From positions 4,031,001 to 4,095,000 of the forward strand of contig CM043963.1 of the NCBI GenBank assembly GCA_014529385.2: a stretch of 64,000 nt of DNA. The letters are read 5' to 3'. Under the pieces are notes generated by a model. The model worked only from the letters and a program-made list of their open reading frames with translations. It was not told the DNA's origin and did no database searches. This document shows, in pieces, positions 1 through 12,707 of this stretch (position 1 is the first letter of the stretch; the number at the start of each line of letters is the position of its first letter). Position numbers and translations under genes: made by a program. The stretch comes from Adiantum capillus-veneris (lineage: Eukaryota; Streptophyta; Polypodiopsida; Polypodiales; Pteridaceae).

Positions 1-980
1 CCCAATTCTTGGGTTGCCTTTGGTTTGGTTCATCAGATCTTCATTATGAATACTGATGGATTATCCATTCGGATCAGAATTTCAACAGATACACTCACTT
101 CTATTCTCAGTTCAATGGCTACAATTGTGGCATGCTGATTGGTATGCAAAGTGGTTGAAGAGGGATGTCAGCGACATAGCTTCTGGACTTACTCAAGGCT
201 GCCTTACACCACCTATTCCTAGGACAATGATGGTCTGGAGAGGATGCTTCAAGGTTTAGTTTGACATATCTTATGAGGCTAGCTGCCTACCATTGGCATA
301 TATAGATCAGTCCCCTTAGCTTCAGAAGAGCTAACTGTTACCTGTACACGTGGAGGCAAGGAATGTGTGTAGCTAGCCTCGGCGATGACGATCTTGCAGT
401 ACAGTGAGATTTCCATGCTTATCGCCAGAATTTCATTTGTATATTATAGAGATTGGTAGTAGTCTTGGTGACATTGTGTTGGTGAGGGTGGTTCACCTTC
501 TGATGGTGTATACACCCCCACTCTCATATTGATTCTTCGCGCCTCTCATGGGAAGAATCCTCCTAGATCTATAAAGGTAGCAAAAAGCTCTGTTCCAATC
601 CAAAGAGTTCTGTGCTAGGAACTCATCTGCCTGATGTGATGTATGAAATTGAGCTCTGAAACAGCCTCTCCCCATTAGGAGACATCCACAATCTTGATAT
701 TGAGCTTGCCGACCAAAGAATTAGGGCCTTAGATGGTCTCGAAGTTTCCTTGTAGACGGCCTATAATCAACCACCTTATAGCAAGCTTCCAATGAAGTCA
801 TCGAATCTTTGATCATGTCTGCACTTGCACCATATAAAAAAATAAAGGCAGGCAGGAAATGTGCAAACAGAGACCCTTCCAAATGCACAAACCAATAGGA
901 CTGGCATCAGAATAGAAGATCCGATCACCTGCGTATCAATGCAACCAGGGCTCACATGCTGCCTTTAAATTTAATTTCAG
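1..980. other. gene-free stretch upstream of the kinase exons
   Basis: No exon, transposon protein or RNA gene could be recognised. The LRR exon at 981 opens with a clear acceptor, so upstream exons of the kinase gene should exist, but I could not place any here with confidence. Short open frames at 56-259 (+) and 493-675 (-) look like chance. Confidence 0.4.
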
Positions 981-3974
981 GTACTTGCAGAACAATAATT
1001 TGACAGGAGAGATACCTGCTGCTCTACTACAACGCAGACAAGCAGCCCAGTTGACGTTTGAGTATGTCTTCGATCAGTTGGAATTTGAATAGAAAAGGAA
1101 AAGGATTTGAGATGAACTAGTTGGTTAAAGAGAGTGCTTTCTACACTTGTTCATGTTTGGTGTAAATTTTCTTTGTTTTTCCTGTTTCGCATGCACATCC
1201 TGTGAAATTGGTTTTTTGTATCTATCTAGATTTTCAGGGAACTCGTTGTGTGAGAGCAACAGTGAGGAATGTGGCTCCCAACTCCCCCCTTCTACAACAT
1301 CAAAGAAGAGCAGCACTGGAGCAATTGTAGGAGGGGCAATAGCTGCAATCATTGTGGTGGCCATCCTCATTTGTATTTTTGTCTACTTCTTTTGTTGCAA
1401 GAAGAAACCACCTGTACAGGAGGATCCCAAAGTCGTCCTTCCTCGAGCCTCTCCAGAACAGGAACTTCAAATAAATCAAATGAATGAAAGAAGAAGCCCT
1501 GGTACATATTTCAACTCTCAATTAACACACATCCATGTTTGACCAACTAAATCAAGCCCTTAAAAGGAAGAAAAAGGATAGGAGACTTTTTGCTTCCATT
1601 CTCAAAGGTCAAGAGGGAGCTCCTTGGTGTCAGAAGCAAGAAGTGACTCATTTGTATATGCAGAGATGCTTGCTAAGTATAAAGTTTGAACACAAAGACT
1701 GATTTTGAATAATGATGCAGAGCAGATTTTAAGCACTGATGGATGAGATATTAATTTATTTCCAACTGTTTGTTCTGCCTTTGGCTTTCTATGGAGCTTC
1801 TTCTCATGTCCTGTTTCAATTTGGAAGCTTGCACATGGCGAGTTCAGTTGAGTTTTTTCTTATTTTTGCTTTCTGTTGATACCAGTTCTCAACAAGGCTA
1901 TGCCAAAGCTGGCTATCCAAGAGTTCTCCTATGAAGAGATCATAACAGCCACATATAATTTCTGCACCAAGCTTGGCCAAGGGGGATTTGGTCCAGTGTA
2001 CAAAGGCTGCCTCCAAGACGGTCTCTTGGTTGCTATCAAAGTTGCCTCAAACTCTGCAAACCAAGGAGCAAAAGAATTCTTGAATGAGGTAATTAGCACA
2101 AGTTGTATGTGTTATCTACTTCAGTTACGAAAGCTTGATTGCTATTTGGGTGCTTTCATACACAATTTCCCATGTTTTTCTATTTTACAGAGGACTATGG
2201 CACTTCTAATCTACAGAAGCATTTCTATAAAAATTAACTGCTCTTCTAATCTGACATTTTTTTGAAGGTTGATCTTCTATCGCGGGTACACCATAAAAAT
2301 CTTGTTGGGCTCCTAGGTTTTTGCAATGAAGAAAAGCTGGTACTTGTATATGAGTTCATGTCGAATGGGTCCTTGTTTGATTGTCTTCATGGTGAGTTCA
2401 CAAAATGTCTACTTGTAGCAATAAGAATTTTTGTGACTGTTGGATGGTATAGTTAAAATGCTCTGACTTGGGGCAATTTATTTAAGGTCCATATTTGAGG
2501 GCTTCCCCCTTAGCATGGCGCACACGTTTGAGGATTATGGTTGATGCTGCACAAGGTAATTCACTTAGAAACAGTGGTTTTTGTGCTTGCATGTAGCTCG
2601 GGCATTTGTGTTTGCATGCGAGTCTGCTTGCACATGTGTTTGTGTCTGTATCTATGTTGCATGCTAGTGTGCATATTGCTAAGCTTTTTCCTCCTAGTCA
2701 TGAGATATGAAAATGCAGGCTTAGATTACTTGCATAATGGATGCAACCCTTGAATCATTCATAGAGATGTCAAGAGCAGTAACATTCTAGTGAATGAGAA
2801 GATGGAAGCCAAGATATCAGATTTTGGAATCTCAAGAGACTACATAATGAATGAAACTGGAGCCCTGTCGACGACTTTGATGGGTAGCATGGGATACATG
2901 GATCATGAGTAAGTAACAACTTAGCAGACAATGCCTTGCTTAATTCTCTTCTTTTTGTCGTCGCATTTTCATGACAATTGAGAGTGTATGGTTATGGTTA
3001 TGGTTATGGTGATAAGTAATTCTTTTTGTAAACATATACTTGCAAATGAAAATGAGCTGTGAACTTGTTTAAGGTCAACTTCAGTAGTTGGTTGTGATGG
3101 ACCTTTTTATTTCCATTTTGAGCAGCTGTCCTCCTTTGTAGCAGTTCATTTTTTCTCTAGAATAACATGATTTTCATCAATGTTACAGGTACATGTCCAG
3201 TATGAAGTTGACGGAGAAAGTGGACATATATAGCTTTGGGGTGCTGCTTTTTGAGGTTGTATGTGGGAAAAACGCTATTTTCATAGACGCTTCTCAACAG
3301 CAGACCAATATTGTGGAGTGGGTAATGCTGTCAGACTCTCTCCTTATTCAATTAACGTATTTTTTAATTTTGTCAATAGACTAATTATATATCTATAGCT
3401 AGCGTTTATTTACTGATGGAATGAGATTATTGCTATATGGGCACAAGCATTATCGCGCACCTGGTCCTACAGGTGCATAGTTTAATGGCACAACTTTGCT
3501 AGATTCTTATCATGGAATAATAAGAGATTCCTCAAATTTGCAATCACAATCAACAGAAATATCCATTAAATTGTCATATGCAAACATGTGCTGTTGATAT
3601 TGAGTCCCCCTTGCTCTCTTAACCCAAAATGTGGTTTTGAATATCTCATTGTTTGAGTGAACACTGACATGATTTTGGATGAACAGGCGAAAGCCTTCAT
3701 CAACCGTGGGGTGATTGACGAAATTGTGGACGTGTCCCTACATGGTCAATTTGATGTCCAGTCAGTTTGGAAAGTAGCAGAGGTTGCAGTGGCATGCGTA
3801 GAAGTTCCAAGCTCCAGGAGGCCCAAGATGAGTGAGATTTATCTTGAGCTAAAAGAAGCTGAGAGACTGGAACTTGAAAGTGGAGAAAGAAATGCTATCG
3901 ACCAGCCTTCAGTGGAATTCACAGGTAATAGCAACTATGGCGCTTTCTCCTACACACAGGTCAGTGCAAGGTAA
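981..3974 (+). pseudogene. LRR receptor-like protein kinase, 3' half, with an in-frame stop
   Basis: Plasma-membrane receptor kinase of the plant LRR-RLK class (family knowledge). Exons I can place: 981-1061 (LRR, NNLTGEIP), 1238-1501 (juxtamembrane segment and one hydrophobic helix of about 23 residues followed by CCKKK), 1886-2088 (P-loop GQGGFGPVYKG, VAIK lysine), 2268-2391 ([16 protein letters not shown]), 2487-2555, 2719-2908 (HRDVKSSN catalytic loop, DFG), 3189-3321 (YSFGVLLFEVV) and 3687-3974 (kinase C-lobe, tail ending VSAR). Introns are GT..AG, and phases agree from exon 1238-1501 onward. Two defects: TGA at 2751-2753 lies in frame directly before the IIHRDVK segment, and the 981-1061 exon does not join the next one in phase. 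The kinase half is otherwise very well conserved. The tail resembles malectin-like LRR-RLKs, but no ectodomain is visible. It could be a recent pseudogene, an allele with a single nonsense change, or a base error. Confidence 0.8.
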
Positions 3975-4010
3975 GGTTTATTCATGCTCCTCTCAAATGG
4001 CTCAGTAATT

Positions 4011-4262
4011 GCCATGGGCAGGCTAGAGGACTACATGAAACAACATCTATTCTTTGTCTCTTGCTGTTGAAGCTGTAAATTAATGGAGGCTTAAGCCACG
4101 GGCAAACCAGAGGACTACTCTCTTATTGTTGAAGCTGTAAAATTTGCAGACTTAAGCCATGGGCACGCTAGAGGAACACATAAAACAGCATGCTTTCTTT
4201 GTCTCTTGTAGTTGAAGCTGTAAATATACACAGGTTTAAGCCATGGGCAAGCTTGAGAAATT
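4011..4262. repeat. degenerate tandem minisatellite, about three copies
   Basis: Three imperfect units carry the shared core TTAAGCCATGGGCA, then GCTAGAGGA, then TTGTCTCTTG and TTGAAGCTGTAAAT. Unit length varies from about 60 to 95 bp. They lie just after the kinase stop codon. Confidence 0.7.
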
Positions 4263-4738
4263 AAGCCATCTTTGCTAGTCAAGAAGCATGCAGGTAACAA
4301 AGAGGCAAACAAAGTATCCCTGTAATCACTGATCATCGTGACTGCATTAACCTCTTTGCTGCCATCGCCTCTCTTTTCTAACTTCTGCGACGGTTTCCAC
4401 TTCAACCATTTCATCTTGATGTGGGCTTCTTCTTCTTACACTGATATAAGCACTTAAGATCTCTTTTATCACAACATTTTCATGTCGCTCACCTACTCAC
4501 GGCTGAGCGAGGCCAATTGAGGGGCTCATGCACAAGCAAAAAAGGCGCAGCATGCATATGAGAGAGAACCCACCCAAAGTCTCATGCGCACTGCAGTTCC
4601 GGCCTTGCATGATGGTTGAGAGCACCACAATATGAGACAGAAAATAGAGGCGAGGCATTTCATTGGCACGACCCACTACTGGCTCATCTTTGTATAAAAC
4701 CAAGTAATTTCCTTACAGATTCAAATTGCAAGGCTTAC

Positions 4739-4774
<36 letters not shown>

Positions 4775-5725
4775 AGAAAAGAGTTTTGACGTCGGGGGGA
4801 GAGAGAGAGAGAGAGAGAAGTTAATACTTGTCCGCATGTGAACGCACGAAGGGATGTCAATGCTTTGTTATAAAAATGTAAATGAACGAACATAATATAA
4901 CGTCAATTGAAATCAACACGCGTCTCTATGTATTGATGGCCATGGCGTACTCGCGGCCCACTCTATCTAGATAAATGTCCTCTCTCTCTCTCTCTCCTCT
5001 CACTAACTTCTACATGGTATCATCGTAGCCTCCTCCTGGAGCGCCTGTGTGAGCCCACAACTTCTCCATGCTTTTGCTGATTGTCCTTACTTAACAATTC
5101 GTGCCACCCTGTCCAAGGCTTGCCTACGCTTAACCCAACCAGTTGCGTCCTCCTTCCCAGCTTCCTCTTGTAGAATCCACCAACTCGCTTCATGAAAAGA
5201 TTCGCTGCCTCGCAGGCTGCATGCTTAATCCCCTTAGCACCTTTCCTATTTCCTCTCGATTTCCTTATTAGACCCTTTGAAAGCAGGCCACACCCACTCC
5301 CAGCCCGTTGCATCCTACACTCCACCGCTAGTTAGTTTCAGCAAGGGTTTCAGCGGGTAGCCAACTGCCGTTACGGCTCAGCGTCCTCACCCGCTGCCTA
5401 CACCACGTCCTTGCCTTGCGCCATCTCCCCTCAGTACGCTCACTATCTTGGCCGCATGCTCCATCCCTTCCACTTGAACTGTTTGACCCTCTGAAAGCTA
5501 GCGCTCAGTAGTCAATATTATCACTTGCTTCAGGCACCTGTGCATGATTATCGCCTCGTAAGCGAGCCTTTTCATATCTGATGACTCAATATTTTTACTT
5601 AAAAAAAGGTTTCTTTTATAAAAAAGAATCATAATTGCTTGTGAAGAAAATGTTTCTTCAAGCAATGCTTTCCACGATGTCAACCTTTGCAGGTTTCGTT
5701 GAAGACTTATGCTTGTTCATAGAAC
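4263..5725. other. gene-free stretch with GA/CT repeats
   Basis: It holds two (GA)n tracts (4742-4771 and 4798-4818) and a (TC)n tract near 4980-4997. No convincing coding region is seen. A sequence TGGTATCA at 5015-5022, right after a CT-rich stretch, resembles the start of an initiator tRNA-Met primer site, so a decayed LTR may end near 5013; this is weak. Confidence 0.35.
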
Positions 5726-5769
5726 GTGAGGATGATCTTCAAGAAAGCTTCTCCAAGCCGAGAAAACAA

Positions 5770-7237
5770 GTATGTTAAAAAAGCTTTTAATGCAAATACA
5801 AGCGATGGAGCAGGTTTCAGAGATTCCAAGAGCATACAACGGAGACCTTGTTTTAGAGTTTCCTCCTACCATGGGGAAGGTGCACCATATGGATGCAATG
5901 GAGCATAAGTATGATCCTCATTTGTGGTCAAAGCCTCAAAAATTCAATATAGTTTTCCGTGGAGTTGTACGTCTTTGTCATTGTTTAGGATCTTTGAAGT
6001 GCATGAATGAACAATGTACCTGCTTGGTCAATTATCATATTGCCAATATATACAAGCCATTTCAACGGCCACCTACGAAAGGCCCCTACGTGTGGGTAAT
6101 ATTGTGAGATAGCAGATAAGAGCCTTACATGCCATTTTTGCAAGGCAATTGCTTTTTGTATTGCATCATGTGAGTGTGTAGTGTACTATGTCATGCCAGT
6201 GGATGACACAACTACCCAACTCATGAGTCATCGTCGCACACATATACATGATGTGCATAGCGGTGCATCCAAGATACAGATGGATAGCACCAAAATGATG
6301 GTACAAAGGATTTTGACCGTGGACCCACATGCAGGAGCCAAGAAGGTTCAAATGTGCTTAGCGAAGGAAATTATTAGCACAACACTTCTTCGCAGTAATA
6401 GTAAGGACGAAAGTTTAGGTGAGCAACAACTATTTGCAATCACAGAAGAGTTGGGACCCTTGGTACAAGATAATTGGTACGTGCATTTATCTTTATCTTG
6501 TTTCAATGCAAAATTAAAGTATTGTGTATATTTAGTCCCAACACTTTGACCTTGGCAGGTTTTGAAGGTCAGTGTTCCCTGCATGGGAGGATAGTGGCAA
6601 AGATTCTTTTGGTATTGATGCACTCCTCAAACTAAATCGAGACTGCACATATGTTTTTTTTCACGGTAGTAGGTTTCCTGGTCAGGGAAAGGAAGGAGAG
6701 AAATGTTTTGTCTTCAAATTGTCCATAGTAGGTCCAATTTCTCTCCGGTGTGGACATTGTGAACCAAATGAGACAAGATATGGACGACGATCTTCAATGT
6801 GCATGGATTCAATTCGATCACACTAGACGCATTAACGACTGGGTCACCATGGCTTGTCATGTCTATGATCCAAGGTATGTGGGTAGCCTTGGCAGCAATG
6901 TAGGTCACACATGACACATCCTCTTAACAATTTGATTGCAGCATGCAAGACCTCTCACTATTGCAACTTGTGAAATGAAGGATGAAGATATGGAGTCTCA
7001 ATGTTTGTTTTGGGAGTGCCTCAATGAGGTAATGACACCACATGGGTGTGAAAGAGCTAACTTCTTTAGATTCATGGCAGACAAAGCTCAAGCAAATTGG
7101 AATGCAATCCGAATTGTCTTCAATAGCGGTGACAAGAATAATGTGATGACCGGATGAGAGCATTCTTGCCTTTTCCATTGGGAGAAAATCTTGAATTAGG
7201 CATACGACAAAGTATGTGGTGCAAACCTCTCAACACG
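5770..7237 (+). pseudogene. MULE-like transposase, N-terminal and DDE-core part
   Basis: Cut-and-paste transposase remnant in several frames. Order seen: a cysteine-containing N-terminal region near 5950-6050 (CHCLGSLKCMNEQCTC), a DNA-binding-like segment at 6190-6470, then the transposase core, with TIATCEMKDED near 6958 and FMADKAQANWNAIR near 7072, which match the MULE core region around the second catalytic Asp. A further segment ending in a CLFHWEK-like peptide follows at 7160-7190. Stops and frame changes at about 6105, 6550, 6825 and 7157 rule out function. The frame is cut at 7237 by the LTR element. Family assignment rests on motif pattern only. Confidence 0.6.
7233..7237 (+). repeat. 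target-site duplication ACACG, left copy
   Basis: ACACG directly precedes the TG of the outer left LTR; the same five bases follow the outer inverted LTR at 14402-14406. This marks 7238-14401 as one integration unit. Confidence 0.85.
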
Positions 7238-7317
7238 TGTTATAGAAATGATATTTTATGATTTACTGCAGCTGACAGGTGGAAAAGACTAGACCGAGCT
7301 AGGCCTATGCGAATGGA

Positions 7318-7356
<39 letters not shown>

Positions 7357-7749
7357 TGTACATTTTATTATTCAAGTGCTCTTTATGAGCTTTGGCCATT
7401 TATGACCGGCCGGCCAGTTTGTACTCACTTTGACCATTCAAGAATCTATAAATTAAATACGCGCAAGAGGGAAATGGTGACTCTTGCACGGGGGGAGATT
7501 GCACCCAGTCTCTGTGTATTCTTCTCTCCTCTCCTCCCTTCTCTCTCGTTGTGCCGGCGTAGCACTCCGCTCTAGGAGGTGCGCCTGCACATGCTCTCTG
7601 GCTCTCTCCCGCTCTCTATCTCTCTCTGTTCGTGTTTATCATCGATTATGTGCTCGTGGATTCGTCAGGTATGTAGATCTACCGCTTTTCTTGTCTGTAG
7701 CGTGTGATATTACGTATTTTGCAGGCCTTCCGCGCTCCTGACTGTAGCA
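7238..7749 (+). repeat. LTR 1 of the three-LTR element (direct)
   Basis: Starts TGTTATAG and ends TGTAGCA. It contains an (AT)n tract at 7320-7352, a TATA-like CTATAAATTAAAT at 7446-7458, and CT-rich transcribed sequence. It is nearly identical to 13352-13855 and to the reverse complement of 13870-14401 apart from the AT tract length. Confidence 0.9.
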
Positions 7750-7750
7750 G

Positions 7751-7762
7751 TGGTATCAGAGC
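7751..7762 (+). other. primer binding site, initiator tRNA-Met type
   Basis: TGGTATCAGAGC follows the left LTR after one base; it is the usual complement of the plant initiator tRNA-Met 3' end. Confidence 0.85.
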
Positions 7763-8619
7763 TTTGGAAACGCTCCCCACCATATACGTGTGACAGAGAA
7801 ATGCTTTTACAAAGATAAGTGTAAATTATGATGTAAATTCGCATGATTTTGCTTAATAATTTGCTTAATGATTTCACTTATTTATCGAATCGTATTTACC
7901 AATCAAGCTTTAATTGTATGTCTTGCCATAGAAAGGTATTGGGCATAGGATCAATAGGTCAAATATACATATGTAGTAAAAACTCCCCGATTTGTTTAGA
8001 GATCATGCTTGTTAATCTTAGAGGCACATTCCATATTGATATAACTGTTGGAAAGCTAGCTATAGGAAATTAGATCTTAACAAGCGAGATAAGCTTCAGT
8101 TGAACAATATATTGCATAAATATGAAGACGAATTAGAGGATTTTTTCACATGAGAGGAACATATACTAAATTAATAGAAGGAAAGGAAATAGCAAATCAG
8201 ATGTTTTGCAGGGGAGATTATCAATTAGATTCATGATTCCATAAAGAAGAACGGAAAGAGAAAGTAGTAAAATTATCATTAATAACAGGAAGCAACCCTA
8301 AGATTATGTTCAAAAATCAACGCTAACACATAGTTGTCAGATGCTGCATGGCGCAAGGCATTGAAGGGTCGAAGAATTGTATATATATATATAGTTGCAT
8401 GGCGCGAGGGGAGATATTAAGACTTGTAGATAAATGCTTGTGAGCAACTCCCATTATTACTACGGAATTGGTGAGCTCTTAGGGATTTTGGACATATGCA
8501 GCACAAGCTGGATAAGCTAAAACAGCGTGTATAGCACCTGCAGCTAGCGTGTAATGTAGCATGTACCCGCCTGTCACAGCTGCAAAAAAAAAAAGAGCGG
8601 CTCCTGGACTCCATTCCCT

Positions 8620-8624
<5 letters not shown>

Positions 8625-8702
<78 letters not shown>
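8625..8702. repeat. (TC)n microsatellite
   Basis: About 38 uninterrupted TC units. The open frames through it (poly Leu-Ser or Arg-Glu) are products of the repeat. Confidence 0.95.
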
Positions 8703-8705
<3 letters not shown>

Positions 8706-9218
8706 CTAGACAGGTGCGCACAACCCCCCATAGCCACTCCAACCACCAACTCTACCGCTACTTTGCAGCGGCCGAAATCAACTTCTTGGTAGCTCTCAGC
8801 CGCCCACTTAGAGCCTACCAACAAGAAAAAAATAAATAAAAACAAAAACTCTCTCTACTTCTTGCATGGCAGCGCCCAACCTGTAGCCCTACAACTTTTA
8901 TGACTGGTTGATACGGCCAACTTTGGAAAAGCACACACATGCAATGTGCAGTCCCCAGCACGTCATCTGCTATTCTTTTTTGTCTCTGGTACCAGCTACA
9001 TGCATAAAGGGATTCCCTCATCATAGGTTATAAGCTGTCGGATAGACTATACAGACAGTTTCAAAGGTCTTCAACAAGGACGCGCGAGCTCGAACATTGC
9101 AGGAGTGGAGGCAGCCGAGAATCCGTTGGATGTATCTGCACCCCCCTAGATTTATTTCTCTCTTTTTTTTGCGCAAGAGCAGTTTGCATCTCTCTCTCTT
9201 TCTCAATTGCTGGCACAC

Positions 9219-9222
<4 letters not shown>

Positions 9223-9301
<79 letters not shown>
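9223..9301. repeat. (AC)n microsatellite
   Basis: About 39 uninterrupted AC units; the His-Thr and Cys-Val frames across it are artefacts of the repeat. Confidence 0.95.
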
Positions 9302-9304
<3 letters not shown>

Positions 9305-9938
9305 GGGTAACTTGATTGGCTACTCAGCCTCACTCGCAGGCCAACTCCCACGTGGATGGCCCCCCCAACCCTCCTACGACGATTGGCCAACAAACTCTCC
9401 TAGATCAGTTTCTGGATCTCGCCATCATAGCCACCCCACCCTTGCATGCCCTTGCATGGACATTCTGTAGAGCTAACCTTTTCTAACTCAATTTGGTGCT
9501 TGCCAGACCCATGCAATCTACTAAATCTCGATTAATGGCTCGTGGCCTTCCTTGCCAACCAACACATCCTTAAGGTCGTGCTCTTGTGAGACTACCTTGC
9601 AATATGCAACTCAAGTACTGGCGCATATAGCACACCAGCCACAATAGCCGCAGGGGTTCATGCAATCACACAGCCAGTGCATGCCTACCAAAGATGGCGG
9701 CCCATGCAGCACGCACGACCAGTAACCTACGTACACTCCTACAACGAGTGGCCTACGTATAGGTGCAAAGCGGAGACTGGAATCGACAGGGTCGTTGTGA
9801 GGGACACGCAGGGCATCCAACTAGTTAGCATGCAATCACCAACAACCCGCGACCCCTTCCACTTGCATGCAACATCGACCCACTACCCAACATCATCTGC
9901 GAGACTGATAGCGCATGAGTTTTTCTCGTCCAATCAAA

Positions 9939-9969
<31 letters not shown>

Positions 9970-10537
9970 CCTCTACTCTCACTTAACAAACGACTCTAGC
10001 TCTGCGGCCGCCGAACCAACCTACATGCAAGCTCCCCGTTCTCTGCTACTGCAGTTGCCGAACTGGTGCCCACTATCTCTATCTCTCTGTCTTCAACCGT
10101 CACCCCACAGTCCTACCTCACTCCAGCCGCCATGCACACTTTTGAAGGAGCAGCCCTCGCCATTTTTCAATTAGCCTACTAGCCATCGTTGCATGAAGCA
10201 GCAAGGCTCGCCACTCTCCCTCAACCTATCTTATGGCCAAGCCGGATATCAGCGGCTATGGGGCACAACGCAGTGACCACCCCTTGCCAATTCTCCAGCC
10301 ACGGTCACCTATTGAACTGCGCACCTGGAGCATGCAGCCGCAACCTTTCGCTCTCCCCCTCGTCTACTGCGTGCCCTAACACCATAGTTCTTGAACATCA
10401 AAGGCACGACAAAAGGGACGCAACCTCGGAGATCTTGCCAGCTTTTTCCATGGTATCACAGACAGCTATAAGTCTTCATGACAAGGGCAACTCCTTGTTC
10501 CTGTGCAGCTGCATGTAATTCGAGTGCTACTCGAATC

Positions 10538-10960
10538 TCAAAGAGCAGAAAGAGCAATGTAGAAAGATGTCAGGACATGAGGTACAAGGTCTGTTTTCAT
10601 CTTGTGGTATATGTTCATGACCTCATCACATAATTCCTCTTTGTAGTAGGCTAGCACAAGACCATTAACAGCAGTAGTAGAATCCTCATCTGCGGTATTC
10701 TTGGCCATTCTGTTGAACGATCTCTCCACGACATCAAACCTGCGGGCCTTGGTAAGCTCCTCATGACCTTGACAAAGGTAGCACTATGAAGAGTTAACCC
10801 TGCTGCACAACCTCATCGTACAACTCCTCAGTCGCTTGCCATTTTTGAGCACTGAGGAAGTTTTGGACAATTGCAAAGAAGACGTCATCATTCAAAATGA
10901 AGCCCGACTGAGCTTTGAACCATGTGTAGCGGGCATACCTCGGTATCAAATTAGATCATT
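10538..10960 (-). pseudogene. PPR-like protein fragment
   Basis: Minus-strand reading gives a unit with the pattern of a 35-residue pentatricopeptide repeat: NGLVLAYYKEELCDEVMNIY, then HKMKTDLVPHVLTS. Just upstream (10800-10880) a shifted frame gives another PPR-like stretch (AQKWQATEELYDEVVQQG). PPR proteins bind organelle RNA (family knowledge). Only two or three units remain, with at least one frameshift and no start, inside the interior of an LTR element. I read it as a captured or inserted gene fragment; the match is by consensus only. Confidence 0.45.
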
Positions 10961-11467
10961 AAGGATTGTATCAACATGGTCTCCTAGACTTTTTGTACAC
11001 AAGTAGTTTAACATTTGATTTCATTTCGCTCTCTTTCCCCAATATGCCTACCTATAGAGGTGGACATTAACGACGCTGTTCAGTGCTTGCTGCAATATTT
11101 TATCCGACACACGCCCATTACCGAGCATTCTCACGCATTGGCGATGATGATACTGATTTTCATCATGATATTAGGCTCTAGGTTTTATGCTTTCAATTGT
11201 ACTTCAATTTGTTTTATTTTTTTATTTTTACCCAAGCATCGGAATAGATACACAGACTGTATCAGTTGTTCTCACACTTAATTTTACATTTTTAAGACGG
11301 TTAATATAACATTCCATTTCATTTTTTTTCCATCTCTTTTCCCCCTCAACCAAACTGTGCACCCTACCTTTGTATTCGATTACCCCCAACCTCGCAAGTC
11401 GATGACCTCTAGTCCCCCACACACAATCACTCGTCAATTTCGATGATATACACATACACATTCACAC

Positions 11468-11469
11468 AA

Positions 11470-11511
<42 letters not shown>
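11468..11511. repeat. (AC)n microsatellite
   Basis: About 22 AC units. Confidence 0.9.
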
Positions 11512-11515
<4 letters not shown>

Positions 11516-12707
11516 TATAAGACTTATTCTATATGGTCTTTCATAGCTTGTAGTTATTGCTCGTGGCTACGCAGTCTGCGATTTGTGTATCTATATTTAA
11601 GGTGGCGATAAGTGCTGCTAGGTCTCTTGGTACTATAGTGTTTGTTGTATCCATTCAAAGATGACCATCGAAAGTAGTTCCTACAAAATTTTTCACGAGA
11701 AATTCTCTTTGGGTCAGAGTACTCATAGCAATGTTTGTCGATCAAGTTTTAAGGGCTTACCAAAAACAATTCCACACCTAAAGCTCTTTTGCTTTTAGGT
11801 CAAAATTCAAAGATTTTCAGGTATTCACACTAAAACTTGTAAAACTTTGCCGATTTACTTGAAGGAAATAATGGAATCTAGCCACTGCTTTGCTATTTTA
11901 GCTAGTTTCAATAACACGGGTGAAATTTTACTAGCTTCTAATTTTCTTATGACAAAAATGGTTTAAAAGCTTACTCACATATACAATCCACCTCACCGAT
12001 ATCTAACACCCATCTGTGCGACTTGAACTTTATGGCATCTGTACTTTGTTTTGTTCTAACTTTCATAACATTACTCAAATGATGAATTTTGCTGTTGACC
12101 TTTGTTTTCAAATTTTTTTTTAGCATTTGACAATTTGGATACTAGTCCGTTCTTCACACCACCCCCAGGTACGTAATTTACCATTGTTTTCCATAGTATT
12201 TTAATTCTCCTTAATGAATCCATTCCTATATGTATCTATGGCTATCATATTTCTTCAAATATCATCAATTATGCAACATATATTGTCTGCCTATACTGCA
12301 TGACATCCCTCATCATACTCCGACAATAATAATCACTTTCTCTACTTGCTTGGAAGTTCATTTTGTTTGTGCATATATTTAAGGACACAAAGTCAAGTAG
12401 TTTGTAATAGAGATAATACCATTGGACAATTTGAACGGGAAAAGATCTTTTACTTCTTTGCATTTTCTTATGGCATATGAAATTAAGAACCCCTAAAGTT
12501 CTGGCTTGTGCTTGCACTGCATGTAATTTCTATTGAGAGGATTTGGCATTAAGCTATGCAGCTACTCATATGAGTTGCGGTGTTTTGAGTTAGTAAACAA
12601 AAATTTGTAAGTACTCTGCTACTCAACTACACTCCAATGTGGTGTCACACAAGTAGTACATGTTTTGTCTTTTTATGTCTTGTCTAGTCCATTGGTCACA
12701 TGCACAT

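Noticed and set aside
56-259. 67-codon frame at the window start as an upstream kinase exon
   Set aside because: No LRR or malectin pattern and no fitting splice sites.
5014-5325. Copia-like primer site and downstream frame (5020-5325 minus)
   Set aside because: Only eight bases of the primer site match, and no LTR partner or gag could be found; kept as a remark only.
7484-7741. 85-codon open frame conserved in all three LTR copies (7484, 13590, 14135 minus)
   Set aside because: The three copies are recent duplicates of one LTR, so conservation says nothing about coding; the product is low-complexity Ser/Leu/Arg/Cys from CT-rich DNA.
8417-8845. 142-codon minus-strand frame with Arg-Glu repeats, and its Leu-Ser counterpart on the plus strand
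   Set aside because: Produced by the (TC)n array; same for frames at 9021-9470, 16786-17232, 18073-18489, 26475-27032 and 30097-30450.
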